Positions 6,347-12,688 of a stretch of 12,688 bases of DNA are shown here, one piece after another. The notes beneath the pieces were generated by a model, which was not told the DNA's origin, searched no databases, and saw nothing but the letters and a program-made list of their open reading frames with translations. Position numbers and translations under genes: made by a program. The stretch is from Actinomycetota bacterium (GTDB lineage: Bacteria > Actinomycetota > Actinomycetes > S36-B12). The DNA lies in contig CANMNM010000019.1 in the NCBI GenBank assembly GCA_947499275.1, positions 1-12,688 on the forward strand, in the 5' to 3' direction. The number at the start of each line of letters is the position of its first letter. Position 1 is the stretch's first letter.

Positions 6347-7739
6347 GCAAGATCCCTTGACGCTCAATCTCAGCGGCCAAACCGGGTGGCACCAGCGCAG
6401 TGACGCAACTTCCCAATTCCACATGGTTGATTTGCACGTGCTCACCTGTTTCGTGAATGCGTGCGAGCAGATCCCCTCGACTGTAGGGAATCGTTACCTC
6501 AATCGCCACAAGAGTTTGAGGTAATTCCGAGTCAATTCTTTGTAGTAGTTCGTCCAGCCCAGCACCCGTGTGTGCGCTGATGACAATCGCATGAGGGAAG
6601 GAACCTTGGATTGCGGCGATATCCATTGGGTTTGCAATATCTGATTTGTTGATTGCAATAATTTCAGGGATTTCGCCAGCTCCAATTTCATTAAGAACCT
6701 CACGCACCGCCGAAATCTGCCCGAATGGATCTTCGTCTGATGCATCGACCACATGCACGATGAGACTGGCTTCCTGGACTTCGGTAAGTGTTGACCGAAA
6801 GGCCTCAATGAGTGCGTGAGGCAGGTGGCGGACAAAACCCACGGTGTCTGCGAGAGTGAATTCTTTACCGCTCGGGGCTTTCATTTTTCGGACAGTGGGA
6901 TCCAAAGTTGCAAATAGTGCATCTTGTACAAGCACACCGGATCCAGTTAATGCATTAAGCATACTAGATTTTCCCGCATTCGTATAACCGGCTAATGCAA
7001 CGGTTGCTATTCCTGAGGCTTCTCGGGCGCTGCGCTGGGTTCTGCGGGTGGCTTCCAGCGCCTTGAGTTCGCGGCGCAATTTTGTCATTTGGGCCCTGAT
7101 TCGACGACGATCGGTTTCAATCTTTGTCTCCCCGGGACCTCGCGTGCCTAAGCCCCCACCGGCACCGCCAGCGTGACCACCAGCTTGCCGGCTAAGGGAC
7201 TCACCCCAACCGCGAAGTCGAGGCAACAGGTACTGCATCTGTGCGAGCGAAACTTGAGCCTTACCTTCACGACTACGGGCATGCTGCGCGAAGATATCGA
7301 GAATCAACCAAGTGCGGTCAACCACTTTTACCTTCACGGCACTTTCCAACTGACGCAGTTGCCCCGGTGTCAATTCACCGTCGCAGACAACCGTGTCAGC
7401 GCCCGTCTCGGCCACGATAAGTGCCAGTTCCTTGACTTTTCCTGAACCCAGGTAGGTCGCGGTATCGGGCGCATCGCGGCGCTGGATCACCCCGTCCACG
7501 ACAACGGATCCTGCAGTTTCCGCGAGTGCCGCCAACTCCCGCAATGAACGCTCTGCTGACTCAACGGTTCCACCGGTCCAAACGCCCGCAAGAACCACCC
7601 GCTCAAGCCGGATCTGTCGATATTCGACCTCGGAGATGTCCTGCAGTTCCGTGGACAATGAGGAGACTTTGCGAAGACCAGCCCTCTGTTCGAGTTCAAG
7701 ACTGACGTCTACATCTTGCTCGAAGTCTGATTCATTCAC
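6336..7739 (-). CDS. hflX: Ribosome-associated GTPase HflX
   Basis: GTPase that binds the large ribosomal subunit and, in studied bacteria, splits or rescues stalled ribosomes under stress; in mycobacteria it affects antibiotic and hypoxia responses. The 467-residue protein has the HflX N-terminal domain (about 45-200, with TYLGSGKV), a Gly-rich hinge at 186-197, the conserved GPGETKIETDRRR segment (201-213) and a coiled region to about 235. The GTPase domain follows, with G1 GYTNAGKS (251-258), G2 FATLDPT (276-282), G3 DTVGF (298-302) and G4 NKSD (364-367). The GTG start at 7739 has no clear ribosome site, but an extended -10 lies just upstream, so the message may be leaderless. dinG begins within its last codons; dapF lies 70 bases upstream. 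Confidence 0.96.
   Translation of the reverse strand: MNESDFEQDVDVSLELEQRAGLRKVSSLSTELQDISEVEYRQIRLERVVLAGVWTGGTVESAERSLRELAALAETAGSVVVDGVIQRRDAPDTATYLGSGKVKELALIVAETGADTVVCDGELTPGQLRQLESAVKVKVVDRTWLILDIFAQHARSREGKAQVSLAQMQYLLPRLRGWGESLSRQAGGHAGGAGGGLGTRGPGETKIETDRRRIRAQMTKLRRELKALEATRRTQRSAREASGIATVALAGYTNAGKSSMLNALTGSGVLVQDALFATLDPTVRKMKAPSGKEFTLADTVGFVRHLPHALIEAFRSTLTEVQEASLIVHVVDASDEDPFGQISAVREVLNEIGAGEIPEIIAINKSDIANPMDIAAIQGSFPHAIVISAHTGAGLDELLQRIDSELPQTLVAIEVTIPYSRGDLLARIHETGEHVQINHVELGSCVTALVPPGLAAEIERQGILRAG
6353..6358 (-). promoter_or_regulatory. Ribosome binding site deciding the dinG start
   Basis: AAGGGA on the minus strand, six bases before GTG 6346, inside the last codons of hflX. 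It favours this GTG over starts further upstream. Confidence 0.7.
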
Positions 7740-7745
7740 GTCCCC

Positions 7746-7754
7746 AGTATCGCA
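7746..7754 (-). promoter_or_regulatory. Candidate extended -10 giving a leaderless hflX message
   Basis: Minus strand TGC-GATACT; the last T is six bases short of the GTG start, the distance expected if transcription begins at the start codon. No good -35 is visible, as is common with an extended -10. Confidence 0.4.
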
Positions 7755-7809
7755 GATCCCTGCCAGATGACCTACTGCTAAATATCAACCGGTGAACCCA
7801 CGACCAAGA

Positions 7810-8667
7810 TCAGATTAAAACGCGACCACGAGCCACGAGTTCGGCTTCTCCGCGTAAAGTGAAACAGCCTGTTGTAACGTTTTCACTCACGAGGAGCTCC
7901 CCTCCGGGCACAGAGACTTTCCAATCCAGATGATTTTCATACCCTGATGCACTGCGCCTAGCAGCCCAAGCGACCGCACACGCTCCCGTCCCACAGGATT
8001 GGGTTTCACCCACTCCACGTTCAAAAACGCGCATAGTGACTTCACCGGGTGCCGTTATGGCGGCGAATTCAACGTTCATACCCTCAGGAAATGCATCAAG
8101 GGGTTCAGCCGTGGGAATCTCAAGCAGACTTAGTTGAGTGAGCACCGTTTGTTCCACCCAACACACGGCATGTGGATTTGGGAAGAACACACCCACGGAA
8201 TCAAATGACTCGCCCGTTGCTAAATGAATCTTTGCGGTTAACGCAGGCGATTGCTCAAGTGCCGGCCCCATTTCCACAGATACGGTCAGATCGGGGTGCA
8301 TGTGAACTGCCCGCACTCCCCCGCGCGTTGATATAGAGAATTCTTTTTCTGTCTCAAGTCCATTCGCGACTAAATATCTAGCAAATACACGGGCTCCGTT
8401 GCCACACATTTCAGCATAACTGCCATCAGCGTTTTGGTGATCCATGAACCAGGTTGCATCGCCGTGATCGATTCCGGGTAAATCAATGTTTTGGGTCCGA
8501 ACTGCACCGATTACACCGTCAGCACCTAGCCCCAAACGACGATTGCACAGCGCCTCCACCTGAGCGGGCGAGACGTCGACCGTTGCATCTTCATTGTTGT
8601 AGAGGATAAAATCATTGGCAGTCCCATGACCTTTAACAAACGCCAATTCAGCCAATAAACTCACCAC
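7810..8667 (-). CDS. dapF: Diaminopimelate epimerase
   Basis: Converts LL- to meso-diaminopimelate, the precursor of lysine and of the peptidoglycan cross-link. The protein is 285 residues from GTG 8667. Both catalytic cysteines are present: Cys88 in EMCGNGAR and Cys225 in QSCGTGACAVAWAA. The conserved FVKGHGTANDF near the N-terminus, NPHAV (164-168) and ERGVGETQ (216-223) also fit. The exact start is uncertain: GTG 8667 and GTG 8664 are adjacent, TTG codons follow, and none has a strong ribosome site. Homologues begin close to the FxKGHGT motif, so the true start could be a few codons downstream. It begins six bases after the glycosyltransferase stop, suggesting coupled translation in an operon continuing to hflX and dinG. 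Confidence 0.96.
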   Translation of the reverse strand: MVSLLAELAFVKGHGTANDFILYNNEDATVDVSPAQVEALCNRRLGLGADGVIGAVRTQNIDLPGIDHGDATWFMDHQNADGSYAEMCGNGARVFARYLVANGLETEKEFSISTRGGVRAVHMHPDLTVSVEMGPALEQSPALTAKIHLATGESFDSVGVFFPNPHAVCWVEQTVLTQLSLLEIPTAEPLDAFPEGMNVEFAAITAPGEVTMRVFERGVGETQSCGTGACAVAWAARRSASGYENHLDWKVSVPGGELLVSENVTTGCFTLRGEAELVARGRVLI

Positions 8668-8673
8668 ACCACT

Positions 8674-9753
8674 CTATTGGCCCAGCACGATTGCACGTTG
8701 ATAGGCCGCGCGCACCCGATGATCAATTTCGCTCCACGAATATTTTGGGGGAATTTGCGCATTGTGTTCGAGGATGGTGTGCAGAGAATTTCGGTTTGTA
8801 TCCCAATACTTTATTGCCATTGCCATGCCATTGTCTGAATTACAGATCTGACCGTCTGTTCCATCAGCAATAAAGGTCTGTGTTCCAGTTCCACTCCTGG
8901 CCACCACAGCGAGTCCGTTAGCCCGCGCCTCCAAAGCCGCGATCCCGAATGACTCTTTAGTCGAGGGTTGGATGAATATTTGCGATCGCTCCAGAACCGA
9001 CTTGAGTTCTGCCGACTCTAGGCGACCCAGAAACGTTATCGGCAGGTCAGCCTTTCGGGCATTTCTTTCCCACATGGAACGTTCGGGACCGTCGCCAATG
9101 ATGTTGAGGTACGCATCAACTCCGAGTTTTTTCACGTCCCTCATGACGTGAAGCAGTGCTCCCGTTCGCTTACGCGGTGCAATTCGAAGCACACTGACAA
9201 GCTGAAGGGGCGTAGCCTTCCAATCTGCAACACCCGTACGAGCCCAGAGGCTTGGGTCAATTCCATTGGGTACAACGTCTATATCAACGCCAAGGGATGC
9301 TCTCATGTGGTCGGCTGCCACATCACTGACAGCACTCATGGCCACTCGATTCCACTTCAACCACGCACCACTGATTCCAAACATCGGACGAGCAAGTGAG
9401 CCCCACACGCTGTGAATGGTCACCAGGGTGGGAAGCCCGAGGTCGTGCGCTGCGCGAGTCGCGCTCCATGCAAATGGCGACAGTACGCCCGCGTGGACAT
9501 GAACAACCTCTGGAGGGTTATCGCACAAGAGCCGCCTAACGCCACGGTACGTCCGGGGGTGAATGGGAAGGTCAAATGGGACCGGGAAACTCAGCCGATC
9601 CACCGGAAATTCTGTGAACGGTGGTCCCGAAGTAGCGGTGATCACCCGCACCTGATCACCTGACCGGATTTGGGCGCGCGCCAACCCCAGAACTTGCGTT
9701 TCGATTCCGCCCGTTCTGGGCGCAAAGCAATCGCTGATATGGGTGATGCGCAC
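8674..9753 (-). CDS. GT4-family glycosyltransferase
   Basis: Retaining glycosyltransferase of the GT-B fold, family 4, that transfers a sugar from an activated donor; donor and acceptor are unknown. The 359-residue protein starts with the acceptor-side loop FAPRTGGIETQV (10-21), has VVHVHAG (83-89) and VVPNGID (160-166), and carries the EX7E motif ESFGIAALE (Glu267 and Glu275) that holds the nucleotide-sugar. GTG 9753 is preferred because the fold begins right there with VRITHISD; the 34 residues of upstream open frame run into the divergent gene and look unrelated. There is no ribosome site, but a TACGGT -10 lies seven bases upstream. The divergent PIG-L deacetylase starts 31 bases away. A lipid- or thiol-sugar role together with that gene is possible; mycothiol synthase MshA looks different at its N-terminus. 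Confidence 0.9.
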   Translation of the reverse strand: MRITHISDCFAPRTGGIETQVLGLARAQIRSGDQVRVITATSGPPFTEFPVDRLSFPVPFDLPIHPRTYRGVRRLLCDNPPEVVHVHAGVLSPFAWSATRAAHDLGLPTLVTIHSVWGSLARPMFGISGAWLKWNRVAMSAVSDVAADHMRASLGVDIDVVPNGIDPSLWARTGVADWKATPLQLVSVLRIAPRKRTGALLHVMRDVKKLGVDAYLNIIGDGPERSMWERNARKADLPITFLGRLESAELKSVLERSQIFIQPSTKESFGIAALEARANGLAVVARSGTGTQTFIADGTDGQICNSDNGMAMAIKYWDTNRNSLHTILEHNAQIPPKYSWSEIDHRVRAAYQRAIVLGQ

Positions 9754-9760
9754 GGAGCCG

Positions 9761-9766
9761 ACCGTA
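9761..9766 (-). promoter_or_regulatory. Candidate -10 giving a leaderless glycosyltransferase message
   Basis: Minus strand TACGGT (TANNNT form) is followed by seven bases and then the GTG start, the spacing typical of leaderless actinobacterial transcripts. It lies in the 31 bases shared with the divergent deacetylase gene. Confidence 0.4.
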
Positions 9767-9784
9767 CGCCACAATGGGTCCACT

Positions 9785-10531
9785 ATGCGCAACCTGCTCT
9801 TCCTACACGCCCATCCCGATGACGAAGCCCTCCTCACGGCCGGAACCATGGCCAAGGCCCACGCAGCGGGGCATCGGGTTCACCTTGTCGTGGCCACCGA
9901 TGGATCAGCGGGACTAACTTCCAACGAATATGCACAAAATCTCGCTTCGCACCGGTCAATGGAACTCGCCCAATCCGCCGAAATTCTCGGTGTTACCAGC
10001 ATTACCGAACTCAAATACCCCGACTCGGGCTTACACGGTGAGCACATACCTCTCGGCGGATTTGCCGGAGTGGATCCACACTCAGTAGCCGAGCAGCTTG
10101 CCGCCCTCGTGATCGAGCTGGAAGTTGACACGCTGGTGGGCTATGACCCATCGGGTGGCTACGGTCACCCGGATCACGTTCACGTGCACAAAGTTGCGCG
10201 TGCGTTACAGCAACTGACAGCCTGCAACCTTTTTGAAGCGACACTGCCACGTGAGCCAATCGCTCGAGCCGTCAAACTCGCCAGCGCCTTGTCCCTTACT
10301 CCTGCGGATTTTGACCCTGAAACGTTCGCCCGCAGTTGGACCCCAAAGGCCGAAATCACTCATCGGGTTAACGTGCGGGAGTTTTCCACTATCAAGAAGG
10401 CGTCAATTAAGGCGCACTCGTCACAGTCAAGCGCCGATGGCACTATCCGAACTTTGGCTGTACTGAGCAAATTACCCAAGCCAATTTTTGATGCACTACT
10501 AGGAACTGAGTACTTCGTTAAAGTGAGTTAA
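9785..10531 (+). CDS. PIG-L (LmbE-like) family deacetylase
   Basis: Zinc-dependent hydrolase of the family that removes N-acetyl groups from GlcNAc-containing molecules, including MshB of mycothiol synthesis and the GPI-anchor enzyme PIG-L. The 248-residue protein has the two zinc motifs: AHPDDE (His10, Asp13) and GHPDH (His131), with Asp12 the likely general base. The ATG at 9785 is preferred because the family fold starts at once with NLLFLHAHPDDE; 14 further in-frame upstream residues have no support. It is divergent from the glycosyltransferase, and its last 33 bases overlap the convergent end of miaA. The substrate is unknown: sugar deacetylation for the neighbouring transferase's product is an inference. 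A standalone amidase is the alternative. Confidence 0.92.
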   Translation: MRNLLFLHAHPDDEALLTAGTMAKAHAAGHRVHLVVATDGSAGLTSNEYAQNLASHRSMELAQSAEILGVTSITELKYPDSGLHGEHIPLGGFAGVDPHSVAEQLAALVIELEVDTLVGYDPSGGYGHPDHVHVHKVARALQQLTACNLFEATLPREPIARAVKLASALSLTPADFDPETFARSWTPKAEITHRVNVREFSTIKKASIKAHSSQSSADGTIRTLAVLSKLPKPIFDALLGTEYFVKVS

Positions 10532-11416
10532 CACCAATTCACTCAGGTGCTCGCTATCCCACGGGATCCAGTGGATTCGGGGGTCCTGTCGGAACCAACG
10601 TTGTTGGCGCCGGGCAAATTTTTGGGTGGCGTAAATCATTTTTTCACGCATTTCATCTGAACTTATTTCACCGCTCACGTGAGCCAAAACCTGTGAGTAT
10701 CCAATTGCACGTGAGGCTGTAGGTGCATTGCGTAAACCCTGTGATTCAAGGTGTTCAACTTCTCGAACAAAGCCGAGATTGAGCATGTGATCAACGCGCT
10801 GCGTGATTCGCGCATCCAATACAACTCGATCAATTTCTAAACCAATGCGAACACTAGGGATTTCCTCAACCGGGTCAGGCAATCGAGAATGGTAAAGCTC
10901 ACCCGTGATCTCAATGACTTCGAGCGCCCGGACAATCCTGCGCCCATTACCCGGCAAGATATTGCTAGCCGTTATCGGATCCTTTTCAGCCAACAGTTCA
11001 TGTAATTTCTTGGGACCATCTTGATCAAGTAAATTCTCGTATCGCGCCCGAATAATCGGGTCGGTTGCGGGGAAATCAAATTGATCAAGGATTGCTTTGA
11101 CATAAAGAACACTTCCACCAACCACAATCGGGGTTCGCTGACGCTGCCCAATCTCGGCAATTGAGATACGCGCTAAGTCGCGAAACTGCACGACATCGGC
11201 CCGGTGCGACATTGGCCACACGTCAATCATGTGATGCCGGATTCTCCCCAACTCTTTCGCCGTTGGCTTCGCGGTACCAATATCCATCCCCGTTACAGCC
11301 TGCATTGAGTCAGTTCCCACTAACTCACCGTCGAGCAGCTCCGCGCATTCAATGGCAAGTTTGGTCTTACCTACAGCGGTTGGCCCGACAATAGTGAGGG
11401 TGTGGCGTGGGGTCAT
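10499..11416 (-). CDS. miaA: tRNA dimethylallyltransferase MiaA
   Basis: Adds a dimethylallyl group to N6 of A37 in tRNAs reading UNN codons; MiaB then methylthiolates it to ms2i6A. The 305-residue protein has the P-loop GPTAVGKT (11-18), the DSM...MDIGTAKP motif with Asp36 and Ser37 (a variant of the usual DSMQVYRGMDIGTAKP), HHMIDV (61-66), GGSVLYV (variant of GGTGLYV) and the C-terminal RRQQRWFR segment. The ATG at 11416 lies 11 bases after the miaB stop, so the two form an operon. Only a weak GAGTGAG-like ribosome site precedes it. Its last 33 bases overlap the end of the deacetylase gene on the other strand, so its transcript probably ends inside that gene. Confidence 0.97.
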   Translation of the reverse strand: MTPRHTLTIVGPTAVGKTKLAIECAELLDGELVGTDSMQAVTGMDIGTAKPTAKELGRIRHHMIDVWPMSHRADVVQFRDLARISIAEIGQRQRTPIVVGGSVLYVKAILDQFDFPATDPIIRARYENLLDQDGPKKLHELLAEKDPITASNILPGNGRRIVRALEVIEITGELYHSRLPDPVEEIPSVRIGLEIDRVVLDARITQRVDHMLNLGFVREVEHLESQGLRNAPTASRAIGYSQVLAHVSGEISSDEMREKMIYATQKFARRQQRWFRQDPRIHWIPWDSEHLSELVLTHFNEVLSS

Positions 11417-11427
11417 GAATCACTCAC

Positions 11428-12688
11428 TCAAGGTGCGACGAACGTGGGAATTCCCAACATCACGGCGCTTTGTGGTGAAGTTTCAGAAAGATCCCCTGCC
11501 CGCGTGGGGCGAACTGAGGTTGCCTCACCGATGAGGTGGTGGGGCGCCGCCGAAGTAACCGTGCCAATTAAAAAGTCACCAGGCCGAGCAACCAATGGCC
11601 CAAGGTCAAAGTGCGCGAGACGGCCGTCCGCTGTTCTCCCCGAACGCCTGTTTGTGTTGCCATCTTTGCGACCTTCACTGTGGGCCACCAGGATCTCAAC
11701 GCTTTTATCGACTTGAGCCAGATTCTCTTCCCATGAAATTTGATTGACCAACTTAACTAAACGCTCGTAACGCTCTTGGACAACCTCTTTGTCGATTTGA
11801 TCCTCCATGGTGGCGGCGGGCGTTCCTGGTCGCTTGGAATACTGAAAGGTGTAAGCACTGGAGAATCGAGCTTTCCTAACGACATCCATTGTTGCCTGAA
11901 AATCTTCTTCGCTCTCACCAGGAAAACCAACGATAATATCTGTAGTTATTGATGCTTGCGGCATAGCTGCGCGAACCCGATCAATAATGCCAAGATACTT
12001 TTCCTGTCGGTAGGAACGTCGCATCCGCTGAAGAACCGAGTCTGAACCAGACTGCAACGGCATATGCAAGGTTGGCATGACATTCTCCGTCTGAGCCATG
12101 GCTTCGATAACGTCATCGGTGAAATCGCGTGGATGCGGACTCATGAATCGAACACGCTCTAACCCATGGATGTCACCGCATGCGCGCAACAACTTACTGA
12201 AAGCCTGTGGCTCCCCGAGATCTGAGCCGTATGCATTGACATTCTGTCCTAGAAGAGTTATTTCGACAACTCCGTCAGCCACGAGTACTTCAATTTCAGT
12301 CAGAATATCTCCGGCACGGCGATCCTTTTCCTTGCCACGAAGTGCGGGGACTATGCAGAAGGTGCAGGTGTTGTTGCAGCCAACGCTAATTGAGACCCAT
12401 GCACTGTAAATAGCATCCCGCTTGGTGGGTAACGCCGAGGGGAAATCAACAAGGGCTTCAGCGATCTCAACCTGAGACTCTTGCTCGATTCGCGCACGTT
12501 CCAATAGCACTGGCAATGAACCCAGATTGTGGGTGCCAAACACGACGTCAACAACGGGTGACTTGCGCAGAATCTCACCCTGATCCTTTTGAGCCAAACA
12601 TCCGCCAACGGCAATTTGCATCCCAGGATTCGCAGCTTTGATGGGCACCAAATGGCTTAAATTTCCATACAACTTGTTATCTGCATTT
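11428..12688 (-). CDS. miaB: tRNA (N6-isopentenyladenosine-37-C2) methylthiotransferase MiaB, 5' end outside window
   Basis: Radical SAM enzyme that adds a methylthio group to i6A37 of tRNA, following MiaA. The frame is open to the right edge, where it reads NADNKLYGNL, the segment just after the second auxiliary-cluster cysteine in the family. About 419 residues are present and roughly 70-80 N-terminal ones are missing, including the first cysteines. Seen are GGCLAQ (auxiliary-cluster cysteine codon at 12598-12600) and the radical SAM motif CNNTCTFC (cysteine codons at 12376-12378, 12364-12366 and 12355-12357, CxxxCxxC), followed by PALRGKEKDR. A C-terminal TRAM domain for tRNA binding lies at about 11450-11690. 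A TTG inside the frame at 12672 is not a start. It forms an operon with miaA. Confidence 0.97.
   Translation of the reverse strand, partial: NADNKLYGNLSHLVPIKAANPGMQIAVGGCLAQKDQGEILRKSPVVDVVFGTHNLGSLPVLLERARIEQESQVEIAEALVDFPSALPTKRDAIYSAWVSISVGCNNTCTFCIVPALRGKEKDRRAGDILTEIEVLVADGVVEITLLGQNVNAYGSDLGEPQAFSKLLRACGDIHGLERVRFMSPHPRDFTDDVIEAMAQTENVMPTLHMPLQSGSDSVLQRMRRSYRQEKYLGIIDRVRAAMPQASITTDIIVGFPGESEEDFQATMDVVRKARFSSAYTFQYSKRPGTPAATMEDQIDKEVVQERYERLVKLVNQISWEENLAQVDKSVEILVAHSEGRKDGNTNRRSGRTADGRLAHFDLGPLVARPGDFLIGTVTSAAPHHLIGEATSVRPTRAGDLSETSPQSAVMLGIPTFVAP

Noticed and set aside
6347..6445. A 33-residue N-terminal extension of the DinG protein
   Set aside because: It lies inside hflX in another frame, resembles no helicase N-terminus, and a good ribosome site supports the GTG at 6346.
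9754..9855. A 34-residue N-terminal extension of the glycosyltransferase
   Set aside because: It is antisense to the deacetylase start and unlike the family, whose fold begins at the GTG at 9753.

Overview
The window reads as a chromosomal segment of an actinobacterium (Actinomycetota) with intermediate base composition, about half G+C by eye, lower than Streptomyces or Mycobacterium. The evidence is gene content and order: miaB-miaA, dapF, hflX, a DinG-type helicase, lexA with a divergent LysM gene, then nrdR and a B12-dependent class II ribonucleotide reductase. This is a familiar actinobacterial neighbourhood. GTG starts, possible leaderless promoters and actinobacterial-type LexA and DnaA boxes fit the same assignment. 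I cannot name the genus; a small-genome planktonic lineage is possible but not shown.

Layout from left to right. Positions 1-2165 hold the N-terminal 721 codons of nrdJ (minus strand, running off the left edge), preceded by nrdR (2230-2721, minus). A 373-base gene-free region (2722-3094) carries the control DNA of nrdR-nrdJ: a 9-base-phased array of GTAAC motifs, a cluster of DnaA-box-like nonamers and a NrdR-box-like palindrome. Next is a small membrane-anchored LysM protein (3095-3445, minus), divergent from lexA (3636-4358, plus), with two LexA boxes between them. lexA converges on a minus-strand unit read from right to left: glycosyltransferase (9753-8674), dapF, hflX and dinG (to 4376). 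A PIG-L family deacetylase (9785-10531, plus) is divergent from the glycosyltransferase by 31 bases and overlaps the end of miaA by 33 bases. miaA (10499-11416) and miaB (11428 to the right edge, start missing) form a tRNA-modification operon on the minus strand.

The genes fall into four jobs. nrdR and nrdJ supply deoxynucleotides. lexA, the LysM protein and perhaps dinG form the DNA-damage response, with the LysM protein the likely SOS-induced division inhibitor. miaA and miaB make the ms2i6A37 modification of tRNA. dapF serves lysine and peptidoglycan synthesis, and hflX encodes a ribosome-associated GTPase. The glycosyltransferase and deacetylase sit inside the conserved block and may act on the same aminosugar product.

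I found no RNA genes, CRISPR arrays, insertion sequences or phage genes. The most interesting parts are non-coding: the layered nrdR-nrdJ control region and the double-LexA-box divergent promoter.
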